Shown here: piece by piece, positions 47,797 through 58,275 of the stretch
Position numbering within the stretch: the stretch's first letter is position 1
Layout of the letters: each line of letters begins with the position of its first letter
Origin: Linnemannia schmuckeri
Taxonomy: Eukaryota; Mortierellomycota; Mortierellomycetes; Mortierellales; Mortierellaceae
Direction: 5' to 3'
NCBI GenBank assembly: GCA_029449235.1
Contig: JANATG010000004.1
Span: 744,001-808,000 of the forward strand
Length of the DNA: 64,000 bases
Translations under genes and position numbers: made by a program
Notes under the pieces: generated by a model
The model's input: the letters and a program-made list of their open reading frames with translations, nothing else
What the model was told of the DNA's origin: nothing
Database searches by the model: none

Positions 47797-50128
47797 GGCT
47801 TTTGAGTTGGCGATTAGAGAAAAGTAGGGATAGAATGAAGAGGATGCAAGGAGGGATGTGTTGATGAATAACGACAATGGAAGAGAGACACGAGTGAGTG
47901 ATTAGGAATGAGAGAGAAGAGTGACAACGACAACAAGTTCGGAGTTTAAGGTTTTGTGTGTTCGAGACAAAAGGGTACAATCTAGTGTATTATCCTCAGA
48001 ATAGCGTTTGTCCGTAGACAAACGGAGAGATAGATCAATCACTCACGCGGTATCAAGAGTACGGCGTAATTGATCAATTAGGCAGACCGATACAGGTTAT
48101 GAAGCAAGATAGGAAAGAAAGGAACCAACGGGTCTTGTTTTTCTACACGAGCCTGAAAGGGATGAATCAATGGAACACCTAGTTAGCAGATTAGAAAACA
48201 TCAGGTCAGAGGAATGGTATTCATTCCTACCTATATCCAACATCCTTTGCTCGATCTCGCATCTCTCTTTATCTCCGTTTTCAAAGTCTCCTTTCCCTTT
48301 TCCCACTGTCCTTTCTTTCCTCGGTCCAAACTACTTGGGCAATTCTTTCTTTGCATGCGCCTGTACCACATACAGTATTATGAAAAATAAATTTCAACAA
48401 CCACTGACCAAGGACAAGACACACAACCTCTCACTCATTTCTCTCTTTTCCCCTCTTGACCAACAAATCTTTTCTTCATATCATTCGCCCGCAACCTTAA
48501 GACACTTTCTTTGATCGCTCCCATTCGTCATTTTTCTCTTGTTTTCGTCTCATGGGTCACTTGCGTCGCATTCTGTCTTCTGTTCCCTTTATCCTCTTTC
48601 TCCCTCATAATCATCGCCACCGTCATCATCACACTAAAGCTAAGCGAAATCCTACATTTGTCAAGGCTCATCATTGGCCTTTCCGTTTAGGTTACCAAAG
48701 ATGCACTGCCACACAATTATCCAACACCGCTTGTTTACCTCCCCCTTCCTCTTCACACTCCTTGCTCCCTCACTCCAATTGAAGCTCTGATATTTGCTCA
48801 CATCCTCCCTCTCTTCTCTGTCTATCTTTCCCATATCACATTTCCGTACATCACTTATTCATAGCGGACCTTCCAACAAACATTCAACAGAATCCCACAC
48901 AAGAAAAAAGAAAAAGGGAGAACATTGGGCTGGCACTTTGGAGCCAGAATCTTGGTTTACAAAGATGGCATAAAACATCTCGACAACAAGCAGAAGCAAA
49001 AGTTGAATAGAACAGGTTGCAGTGACCAATAAAACAACACTGTCAATGAGTTCGTAACATATGTGGCGCTTGTCCTTCGAATGACCTTAACGGACAAATG
49101 CATGGTCAAAAATTCTATTGAGAAGGTGCTGTTCTTGCAGCCTACGCATAGACAGAAAAAGGGCAATGATTACTTCGATATAGTATGGGACTTGGAGATC
49201 CATGCATTTTCACCTGTTCAACATTGGTGTGCCGCGTCATGGACAGTGGAAAGCGTGCGCCTGGATTTCACAACGAACAATGCCTCCTTGACTATTCTAG
49301 GGTCTGGGCACAGTTATATGCTATCGCCAAGCATGATACAGTTGGGCTATCAGACGATTTAGACGGCCATTGTTAGGATTGTTTATGACCCCGGGGAATA
49401 ATATGCTCGATGTTGGTGGAACTCCTCTTAAAGAAAAAAACAAAGAGACTGAGCATAGCCCAATCTCAACAGGGGTATTGTAATCGCAATGCGAAAAAAT
49501 TAAGCCACTCCCTTCCTCCTTCCCCCACCTGTAACTTACTCGCGCGCTTGCATCTGAGAAGGAATATGTTCGATGGAAAAAGTGCATGGCCACAACCTTA
49601 ATTTGCTTTGCGATCCCTCTGTCTGTCCCCATCGTTTCCTGCTTCCGTTTCCTTTCTCTCGCAAACCTAAATTCATCCTTTGTTCGTCACCCAATCATTT
49701 TTTTTTCTTCGTCTTTGAAAGTCGACCTTCGCTTTTTCCTTTCTTTTTCTCCATTCTTTCACAGTGACCATCGCTTTTTTTTTTTCTTGTTCCTTCATTC
49801 TTTCACAGTGAAAATCCCGGCTTCTTCGTTCTCTACACTCTCTCTTCTCCTTCATACTTCTTCATCGAGCCCAGTCTCTGCCTTCACCCTCCTTTCGATC
49901 ACCTATTCTTGATTTTCCTTCTCTTCCTCTTCTTTGGTCCCTTCCTTTCCTTTGTTACTCTCTCCTCTCTTTGTCCTCACCTTCTATTTGCAATTCTTGC
50001 ACCCCCTTTACGACACTGATCCTCTCTTTCCTGCTGCCTTTGTACATACTCTTCGACCATCCTTTTCTCCTTTCTTCATATCAACCAAAATCACCGTCTT
50101 TTGGAACAAAAGCACATCTATACACGGA
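47797..50128. other. 2.3-kb region without a supported gene
   Basis: Contains C/T-rich stretches (48240-48560; 49610-50100). The latter is probably the leader of the downstream surface-protein gene. Short frames here, one His-rich, lack family features or splice support. Confidence 0.5.
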
Positions 50129-52513
50129 ATGCGGATACAAATGAGCCGAGCAACGGTACTGCTGTGCCTAATACTCGCACTCTCCACTCAAACACTGGCA
50201 TTTCCAGCATTCTCACTCCCAAAGCCAACAGCCACACCCACCATTTACATACCACACAGCCTTCATGTCAGACAATTCCCAGTATCTTCTACCACAACAT
50301 CATCGCCAGTACGCCTTCCAACAAGCTCATCTCCAAGGTCAAGTCAGAGCACAACAACAACCTCCACCGATGAGACAATTTCACCATCGACAAGCCTTGA
50401 AACTACCGATACGGTAACTCAGGAGCCGACAAGAACTAGCACGACATCTACAGACTCAACAGACAGCTCAATGTTTAGTCCAACGACAGACACCCCAACT
50501 ACTGCAACGACAGATGTCCTAAGTACTGTAACGACAGACATCCCAACTACTGCAACGACAGGCATCCCAACTACTGCAACGACAGACGTACCAACAACCG
50601 CCCCAACGACAGATGGTCCAACTACTGCAACGATAGATGTCCCAACAACTGCTCCAACGACAGACATCCCAACTACTGCAACGACAGACATCCCAACTAC
50701 TGCAACGACAGATGTTCCAACAACTGCTCCAACGACAGACGTACCAACAACCGCCCCAACGACAGATGTTCCAACTACTGCAACAATAGATGTCCCAACA
50801 ACTGCTCCAACGACAGACGTACCAACAACCGCCCCAACGACAGATGTACCAACGGTATCCACTGAACCTGTGCAACCTACTGCGCCTACTCCAGAAACCA
50901 TATTAACTTCGACATCCTCCAATCCAAGCCAGACCCCTATTCGGACATCACTTACTGGCACAACCACCAGCTCAGGAATCCCTTCCTCTACTGGTACGGT
51001 ATCTGTCAGTGAGAGTATCTCGGAATCGGTACCTCTCGTCCCCGGCACCTCTGGGCCATTGGGCACCGGCACAGCGACACCAGGGCCAGGGACTCCATTA
51101 ACTGACGACAATAGCAGGACCTGGATCATCGTCGGTGGAGCCACAGCAGCTGTGTTGCTCCCGGCGCTCATCTGCTTTTTCGTCATCCGTCGCAGGAAGC
51201 AGAGACGGGAAAAACGACGGCTCTTCAATATCAATGGTGGGCTCGACAGCCTGACCAGCATCAATCGAGCCAGCATAGGAGGTGACAACGAGGAGAATGG
51301 AAATGATGACGACGATCTCGACAGTGAAAGGGCATTCTTCATGGCCAACCCACCCGCTCGAGTCCGCAGCCCACAGTCACCCCATCCTGACAACCACGAC
51401 CTCAACATCAAGGCACCACTGGATCAGTATGAAGCACAAAAGTTCAATTGGCCAACGCCAGTTGTCGTTACGGACAAACACCCACAAGACCATATTCGGC
51501 AGCAACATCTACAGAGACTCCTTGAACTGCAACAGGAACAGTTGGAGAAACTTAATGCGCTTGTGGAACGGTATAGGGTGACGTATTCGCGACCGCAGTC
51601 GCCACATTCGCCGGTGTTGTCCGAGACCCGATTGTCGACCCGATTATCGTATTTCGGAGTGGATGACCAACTAGTGTTTGAGGATGAAAATCAACTGACG
51701 AGTGAGGAGATCCGGAGGCTGGAGCTAAAGGGCGATGAGCGCTTAGAGGATATGCCGTTGGAGGAAGGTCCGTTCCGAGACCAAGGAGAGATTGAGGATG
51801 ACGATGTCGAGTTGCAGAGACTGGAGGTCAATCACTACCACCATGGACCGTTTGCAGATCAGGATGACGACACACCGCTCTCCGTCAGGAATATATTTGA
51901 TGATCCCAACGCGGTGTTTGAAGCCGATTTTGAGGTGGCGTCGATCATCATTCGGAGCGGAAGCATCAATCTATTAAACGACAGTTTGGAGTTGCCGGAG
52001 GAGCAGAAACAGCGACATTACGACAAGGGCAAGGGTACTGCTAGTAGTATACGGGACAGCGACAGCTTCTTGGGCTTACCCTTGTCAACAAGGGCGTCGA
52101 CGGACGATCTCCGAGCAGGATTCAGCTACCGCGATAGCAATAGCACTCTAGCAGCGTCATCGACTGTACGAGAACGGTACTCTGACAGCATAATGGACGG
52201 CTCATCAACGGAGTACTCTACAGACTTTGGTAGCAGCTCTGGCAGTGGTGGTAGTGGGGGAGGAGGGTCCAGACATGGTTCAGGATTAGGATCAGGATCT
52301 ACTACTGCAGGCGCAGTACTGGTGCCAGGAAAGGGAGACCGGGGGTCGACACCGAAGAGGATCCAGACTGGTCAACCCGACCTTGATCTTGACCGCCAGA
52401 GGGAGCGGGAACAGAATGAGATCTTGTTGAAGGCGATTGCTCAAGTGAAGGCTCAGTACGCAGAGCAGTATCGACAGATCCATGAAGATCTTGCAAACCT
52501 CCAGTTGGAGTAA
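50129..52513 (+). CDS. Thr/Pro-rich single-pass membrane protein (mucin-like)
   Basis: The ATG at 50129 gives 794 residues starting with a signal peptide (about residues 1-24, VLLCLILALSTQTLA). The frame is open further upstream, but that part is C/T-rich leader. Residues about 55-310 are Thr/Ser/Pro-rich with tandem TTDVPTTAPTT-type repeats, expected to be heavily O-glycosylated. A transmembrane helix (about 331-353, IIVGGATAAVLLPALICFFVI) is followed by the stop-transfer RRRKQRREKRR. The cytoplasmic part has two helical stretches, HLQRLLELQQEQLEKLNALV and a C-terminal QVKAQYAEQYRQIHEDLANLQ. The layout resembles fungal wall sensors of the Wsc/Mid2 type, but no WSC or Cys-rich domain is present. 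Role unknown; cell-surface sensor or adhesin is an inference. Confidence 0.82.
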   Translation: MRIQMSRATVLLCLILALSTQTLAFPAFSLPKPTATPTIYIPHSLHVRQFPVSSTTTSSPVRLPTSSSPRSSQSTTTTSTDETISPSTSLETTDTVTQEPTRTSTTSTDSTDSSMFSPTTDTPTTATTDVLSTVTTDIPTTATTGIPTTATTDVPTTAPTTDGPTTATIDVPTTAPTTDIPTTATTDIPTTATTDVPTTAPTTDVPTTAPTTDVPTTATIDVPTTAPTTDVPTTAPTTDVPTVSTEPVQPTAPTPETILTSTSSNPSQTPIRTSLTGTTTSSGIPSSTGTVSVSESISESVPLVPGTSGPLGTGTATPGPGTPLTDDNSRTWIIVGGATAAVLLPALICFFVIRRRKQRREKRRLFNINGGLDSLTSINRASIGGDNEENGNDDDDLDSERAFFMANPPARVRSPQSPHPDNHDLNIKAPLDQYEAQKFNWPTPVVVTDKHPQDHIRQQHLQRLLELQQEQLEKLNALVERYRVTYSRPQSPHSPVLSETRLSTRLSYFGVDDQLVFEDENQLTSEEIRRLELKGDERLEDMPLEEGPFRDQGEIEDDDVELQRLEVNHYHHGPFADQDDDTPLSVRNIFDDPNAVFEADFEVASIIIRSGSINLLNDSLELPEEQKQRHYDKGKGTASSIRDSDSFLGLPLSTRASTDDLRAGFSYRDSNSTLAASSTVRERYSDSIMDGSSTEYSTDFGSSSGSGGSGGGGSRHGSGLGSGSTTAGAVLVPGKGDRGSTPKRIQTGQPDLDLDRQREREQNEILLKAIAQVKAQYAEQYRQIHEDLANLQLE
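50470..50865 (+). repeat. In-frame tandem repeats encoding Thr/Pro motifs
   Basis: Imperfect 27-33-bp units built from CCAACTACTGCAACGACAGA and CCAACAACTGCTCCAACGAC modules. Copy number is likely to vary between strains, which would change the length of the extracellular stalk. Confidence 0.85.
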
Positions 52514-54536
52514 AAATAAAATAAACTCTAGCTGGTCTTCTCCAGATAGTGTGCATATATCGTTTGTGACCACTTTTTTTCGTTTTGTTTTTTAAATTTT
52601 GTTTGTCCCATGGCCAAGATCCATGGCAAAGTAAACGGTGTGCACAAAAGAACAGGCCTATAAACAAACTTGTATGGAAGCCAGAGACTCTTTACCATCT
52701 GCTTCACTTTCTTTCCGCTCTTAGCCTCGGAATCAAAGTCTAGAATCAACCACCGGTGGATGGTTCTTCCATTTTTTTTTTGCTCCGATTTCCGGTATTA
52801 AAGCCAACTTTCCCATTCCTTCTCTCAAAACAACAATTCCGTCGCCTTCTGTTCAGTACTCTTACTGCCCCTTTTCGTCGTTATTTTTTAGGTTTAGCAT
52901 CGCCCACCTAGATTATAGCTAAATAAGTTGCATGAAATGATTCCTGCCTATCAACTCCCGCTCTTCTACGTGCATCGCCACACAATCACATCCTCGCTCT
53001 TTCTTTCTCTTCTTTTTTTCTTCCTTGTCCAGCCTGGTCTACTATGCTCATGCAATAATAGCGTACTCAACGTGAGTGAGTTGCTCCGTTTTGTAGGGTT
53101 TTGGAAATACAGACAAGAAAAGAGGCGACAATGCACAGAAATAAGAAAAATACAACAACACGCGAACATGAAGTGAAGAAGAGCTCACAATGTTATATGC
53201 AGACCTCTTCGGTGTCCGACCGACTTAATTCGCAAACAAAAAATTGTTTAAGTCCCCTCTACTTAAAGGCCTCTACTTTTTTGAATGTTTTTGGTGGCGT
53301 ATTTAGCCCTTTCATTGTTTGCAGGCAAAGCCCTCCGGCTTTTCTCTTTCAAGTGGAACAAAGAAAGGCGCTAACCGTGGCTTACATCAAAGAGAAAGAA
53401 AAACGCTGTGGGAAGACATAGACAACAGAAAGAGAGGAGCAGAGATGGAAAGGAGGCGAAAGCGCTCACTCACACACAGAGACGGAATGAGGGAGAAAAT
53501 ATGCAGGCATTATTGCACATAAAGATAAATAGAACTGCAGGAAAACCATTTTGATTTGGAGGAAAAAAAAGGGTGCACAAACTAGTATATGTCTACCCTT
53601 TGTTTCCAACAGACCTTTCTTTTTCTGCCCCATTGGACAGACCAAAGTCCGGGTTCCAAAGGAGTTCAATGCCATCAAGGGTGTTTTCTGCGGTTAACTT
53701 GCAGTTCTTGGAAATGACAAGCCTTTCACTATAAGTGTGTAACATGATCTGGACGAAAATAGGAGGGGAAAGTGTGTTTGCTCCAAAACGTCGTTACTAA
53801 CAAGTATCGCTGTCCACGCTTCTTTATTTGTTTCTTTGGCGGATTATCTTCACGACAGCCCAGGAATCTCTCTGCTGGATGATCATCCATCATTTATTGA
53901 AAAATCAAGCAAGGCGGCCGAAGAAAAACAATTAATCTGTTTGAAGAGTGTAATACGTTAACAAAGGGTGAGAACACATCCACATGCACTATGAAGCAAG
54001 CTCCAAGAAGGAACAAAATGAGATCTCCCCTTTATATGGCTGGGAGGAAATGCTTAACAACAGTAACTTCAAGTGAAGAAGCAAATCATTTTTCCCGTCG
54101 CCACATTGGGACACGTATGAAGGCGAGAAAAAGTAAAACGCGGATCAGAAAAGATTGGCATAAAATGAAAATGAAAAAGATGTAGCGGATATTGAACGTA
54201 ACGGACATGAGACGGAGGGTGCTCACATTGCCTTCCAAAGAACCAATGGCATGTACCGAGGATCCAAAAGGAAAGCTAAACAAGCATTGAATGATGCAGA
54301 AAAAAAATAATGAACGGATGCTCGCAAGAATTGAGAACGGTCGGCGTGTCTCACAAGCGCCCGCCCCTTCCATGACAGCAAAAAAAGAATACAGGCGCCT
54401 TTTCCTTATGTTTTTTTTCTCTCCCCGTATGAACTGTCATTTCATTCCTTTCTTCTTTACCTCGCTCCACTCATTTCCCCTCCTCCCTCTTACCCCTTCT
54501 CTCATATCTTTACTAAACACTCACCGGCATTCGCAT
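52514..54536. other. 2-kb intergenic region
   Basis: Begins with AATAAA two bases after the surface-protein stop. The remainder is low-complexity DNA with no gene I can support. The last 120 bp before copy F are C/T-rich, as a relic promoter would be. Confidence 0.5.
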
Positions 54537-56429
54537 ATGACAACAGCAGATAAGCCGACAGTGTTGATTGTTGGAGCAGGACTGTGCGGACTGATGCTCG
54601 GAACCCTGCTTGAAAGGATCGATGTGCCCTATGTTATCTTTGAGCGCACTTCCACCATCAAGTCCTTAGGTGCAGCCTTCTTTTTTTCTCTCTGATCCAG
54701 ACCAACCAAACAGTGCCTTCGCGACAATACCCCTCTGATCTCTACCCCTCTCTTCACATTGTTGGCGTTCCTTTTTTGTTCGTGCACAGGTTCGGCGATC
54801 TCAGTTGGATGCCCTGTTCTCGCCTTGTTCCAGCAGCTCGGCATCTATGAAGAACTCGTGAGCGTTGGCTTTCGGTACACTGGCATTGCTGCCCACAAGG
54901 AGAACCTGGAGCCTTATCCTCTTTAGGATTTTACGCCACTCAATGAGTTGTGAGTGCAAGCTAGAAAAGAATAGCTACGCACGGCAATTCGTTTTCGCTT
55001 GAGTATTTCTTTGTACTTGATGTTGATCTTTCTCACCTCTTCTTTGTTGACAGGACTGGGTACTCGCAATACATTGTCTCACGACCAGCTCTTTATGATC
55101 TCCTCTTGAAGCAGATTCCAGCGCACAAGGTTCTACTCAAGAAAAGGATTTTGACTATCTTAGAGGAGGATGACAGGGCCACAATTCAAGCTGCCGACAA
55201 CACTGTTTACGAAGGCGATCTCCTTGTGGGGGCGGATGGAGCATACAGTGCTGTCCGTCAGCGACTCTACGAGAAACTGAAGGTCAAAGGCTTGCTTCCT
55301 AAGGTTGACGATGAGGAGCTCCCCTTCAACTGTACTTGTCTCGTTGGTCAAACGGAGCCGTTGGATATTGAAGAGTTCCCTATTTTAAAGAACTCGTTCA
55401 GTCAGTTCTTGATCGTCCGTGGTATCGATATCCCCTACATGGTATTGTCGCAAAGCAAATACAATATATTTTTCCAAACATATAACGTCACCATCAAAAA
55501 TATCTCTGATGCCACAATTCAATCATTCCTTCTTTTGTGCATTCTCTCGACTCAAAAAGTGGGTAGTATTTATAACGGCACAGCGCCGAATCTGTTGGAT
55601 GATTATCCACCACCTTACGAAGTCAACGAGCAAGGCGGCAATGGGACAACGACTCAGAAACAACGATAATTCAGAATGGGGCCTCATGCTGCAAAACAGA
55701 TGTGTGACGAGACGCGCCATCTCCAAACGTCTGTCAAAGTTGGTGATAAGTATCTGACAGTGGGCGACTTTTATGACAGGACTCCACAGGAGCTTGTTTC
55801 GAAAGTTATGCTGGAAGAGAAGGTCTTTGAGACATGGTACCACGGTCGCACCGTCTTGCTCGGCGATGGTTGGTAGACCGTCTTTTTTTGCGGCTTTTTT
55901 TTGGTTACTTAGCTGAGACGCAGAATTTACATGATGGACGTATCACATTCTCACTCATCTCTATACCTTTTTTCTGGTTTTTTGATAGCGTGTCATAAAG
56001 TTAATCCCACAGGAGGGCAAGGTGAGCACGCATATTTTTGTCCATCCGCACTAGTATAGGTTCCATAATACTAGTACGTTTCCTTTTTTTGTCTATTAAT
56101 TAGGCAGTTTCTGGAGAATTGCTTTCAATAGTCATGTCTGAATTGATCACTTCCATGAAAGGCAAGTTCAATATGTTTATGTGGCGATTTTGAGAGGCTT
56201 AGTTTCTGATGGCCATTTTGACTATTTTACGCGTTTGCCTGCGAGTGTCTGGAAAAGCACTTTTTTCCACGATACGAGCAGGTAAGCACTGTACCTTTTA
56301 GACCATTAGAGGCAGTAGTAGTTTTCAGTCTTTAGAGAATAGCTATTGACATAAAATCACCTTCTTCCACGATACGAGCAGGTCTTGAGAGTCACTGTTT
56401 TTTATTGCGATATTGAGAAGGGACACACA

Positions 56430-56463
<34 letters not shown>

Positions 56464-57763
56464 ACATACACACATACACATCTTTTTTTTCCTCGTCTGC
56501 CTGCTATCTGAGTTATGCCCGTCGATCCTGGAGACACACCTTTGAATACAGGTGTTGTAGAGGAGAACTCCACTTTCCCTTCTCTCTCTTCCTCGACTAG
56601 CGACCCTGTCACACCTGGCACTGCCGCCAACGACTCGGCCAACCAAGGGCAACACCCCTCAAGACCCCACAGATTTTAGGTCACGTGAAAAGAAGCATGT
56701 GGGGGTCTTGAGGGGAGTTGTTCTTGGCTGGCCGAGGCGTTGGCGTCAGTGCCAGGTGTGACAGGATCACTCATCGAGGAAGAGGGAGAAGGAAAGGTGG
56801 AGTTCCCTTCTACAGCCCCTGTATTCGAGGGTGCGTCTTCAGAATCGACACCTATAACCCAGATAGCGGGCAGACAAGGAAAAAGATGTATATACGTGTG
56901 TGTGTGTGTCCCTTCTCAGTATCGCAAATAAAGATGACTCTCAAGACCTGCTCGTATCGTGGAAAGAAAGTTGCTTTATGTCAATAGCTATTCTCCAAGA
57001 CTAGAAACTACTACTGCTACCAATGGTCAAAAGGGGATAGTGCCTACCTGCTCGTATCGTGGAAAGAAAAGTGCTTTTCCAGACACTCGCAGGCAAACGC
57101 GTAAAATAGTCAAAGTGGCCATCAGAAGCTAAGCCACTCTAAATCACCACAAGCAGTCCGATAAAGAGTTCAATACATCTAGGACGGGGCTTATGGAGTA
57201 GACAACGAAAAAGAGCGGTGTTTTGGTCAAAGTTGAGTATTAAAGGCTGGATTCAAGCCCTTGAATCCAGCGTTCAATACACAAACAGCTAGTCTCTCCA
57301 AACTTTATTTCGGAACCAGTGCTGAGGACTTGCAAATTTGGAAGTGATTGATAAATTTTTTGACCACTTTTGCACCTAACAACTCCTCCAGAAACTGCCT
57401 TTGGCGCTCGCGAACCTACTCTACGCCTTGCCCGGCAAGACCGGATCAGACATTGAGAAAATTCTCTCTAAGTATCAGGGAGAACGACGCCCCAAGGCCC
57501 TGGCGACCTACAAGAACAGCCGTATGCTGAGTCATGTCCTGCGCAAGGACACTGTCGGCATGGTTGCACGTCTGGTCTCGACCAACATGCTTACTTGGTT
57601 GTGGGGAGTGTTCTTGGCCAGGGCGTTTGGGAACAGACCGCAGGTGGGGTTTTTGGAGAAGGTGGAGAGTAGGGGGACGGTGCCTGCGAATCCATCACCT
57701 CGTATGGATAAGGCGAGGGCTGTTTTTGAGGAGGAGAAGATGGTTGCTGCTCAGTTCGTGTGA
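54537..57763 (+). pseudogene. Decayed FAD monooxygenase, copy F, opposite strand
   Basis: Exons at 54537-54669, 54790-54949, 55054-55441, 55560-55868 and from 55989 keep the family order: VLIVGAGLCGLMLG, then GADGAYSAVR, then CHKVNPTGG. Exon 2 has an in-frame TAG at 54924. Exon 4 has lost one base in NSEWG near 55680, moving PHAAKQMCDE into another frame. After CHKVNPTGG the gene is interrupted by about 1.3 kb of palindromic DNA. It resumes at about 57386 as LALANLLYALPGKTGSDIEK and runs to a stop at 57763 with NRPQVGFLEKVE. The C-terminal part differs most from the array genes, so this is an older lineage. It retains the intron before WVVFITAQ. Confidence 0.85.
56102..57400. repeat. Foldback (imperfect palindrome) of 1.3 kb inside copy F
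   Basis: The left half (56102-56672) is matched by the reverse complement of the right half (56698-57400), with a centre near 56685. The best parts are 56180-56290 against 57040-57150 and 56515-56670 against 56700-56870. The outer ends match as AGGCAGTTTCTGGAG (56102-56116) and its complement (57386-57400). It includes a (CA)n run near 56430-56480 and a shorter (GT)n near 56896-56912. AGTTCAATA occurs at both 56165-56173 and 57167-57175, a possible 9-bp duplication for an inner element. A MULE-like foldback or an inverted duplication are both possible. Confidence 0.75.
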
Positions 57764-58275
57764 TGTCTGCATCCGCAGCATGACCTTCTTTGTGTTACTC
57801 CAGCTTCACCCTTTAAATGGGAGCTGTACTTTAGTAATAGATATAATCGATGTGTAATTAACAGGGCATGCACACTTGTTCGTTTTCGGTATGCTTGGCC
57901 CAAGTTCATTTTCGCGTCAATGGTCTTTGAGGCGAGGAGACAACGCGCGGTGGTGGCGGAAAACATCGTTTTTTGTACAACGCAAAGATAGTAAAAAAAT
58001 TTCGGTGTTCCAAGCTATGCCAGTCGTAGTGATGCACTATTGTTTCTTTTTCTTCCGGCCCTCTTCAATTCTCGTGGGAATAACGATACGAATACGAATT
58101 TTCTTTTTTTGGAAGTCTACGCTGTTTTCCAATGCGAAAGTCGCGCGTACGAATTTGAGCTGATTGGCTCGTTTGCATGCGGTAACTACATAAACTTGGC
58201 GTATTTTTTCGCACAGGGAACTCGACGATGGGATAGGATAATGATTGCAGAAATGTTTACACGATTCACGATTTA
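57764..58275. other. Intergenic, convergent gene ends
   Basis: Lies between the pseudogene F stop (plus) and the kelch gene stop (minus). It is AT-rich with T runs. No gene is seen. Confidence 0.5.

Noticed and set aside
48552..48782. His-rich 76-codon frame
   Set aside because: Short, low complexity, no homology recognised and no splice or promoter support.
50419..51411. 330-codon antisense frame opposite the surface protein
   Set aside because: It is the complement of Thr/Pro repeats, giving Val/Gly repeats. No independent start context or domain.
56430..56480. (CA)n tract as a possible telomeric or regulatory repeat
   Set aside because: It is a plain dinucleotide microsatellite inside the foldback; there is no TTAGGG-type repeat.
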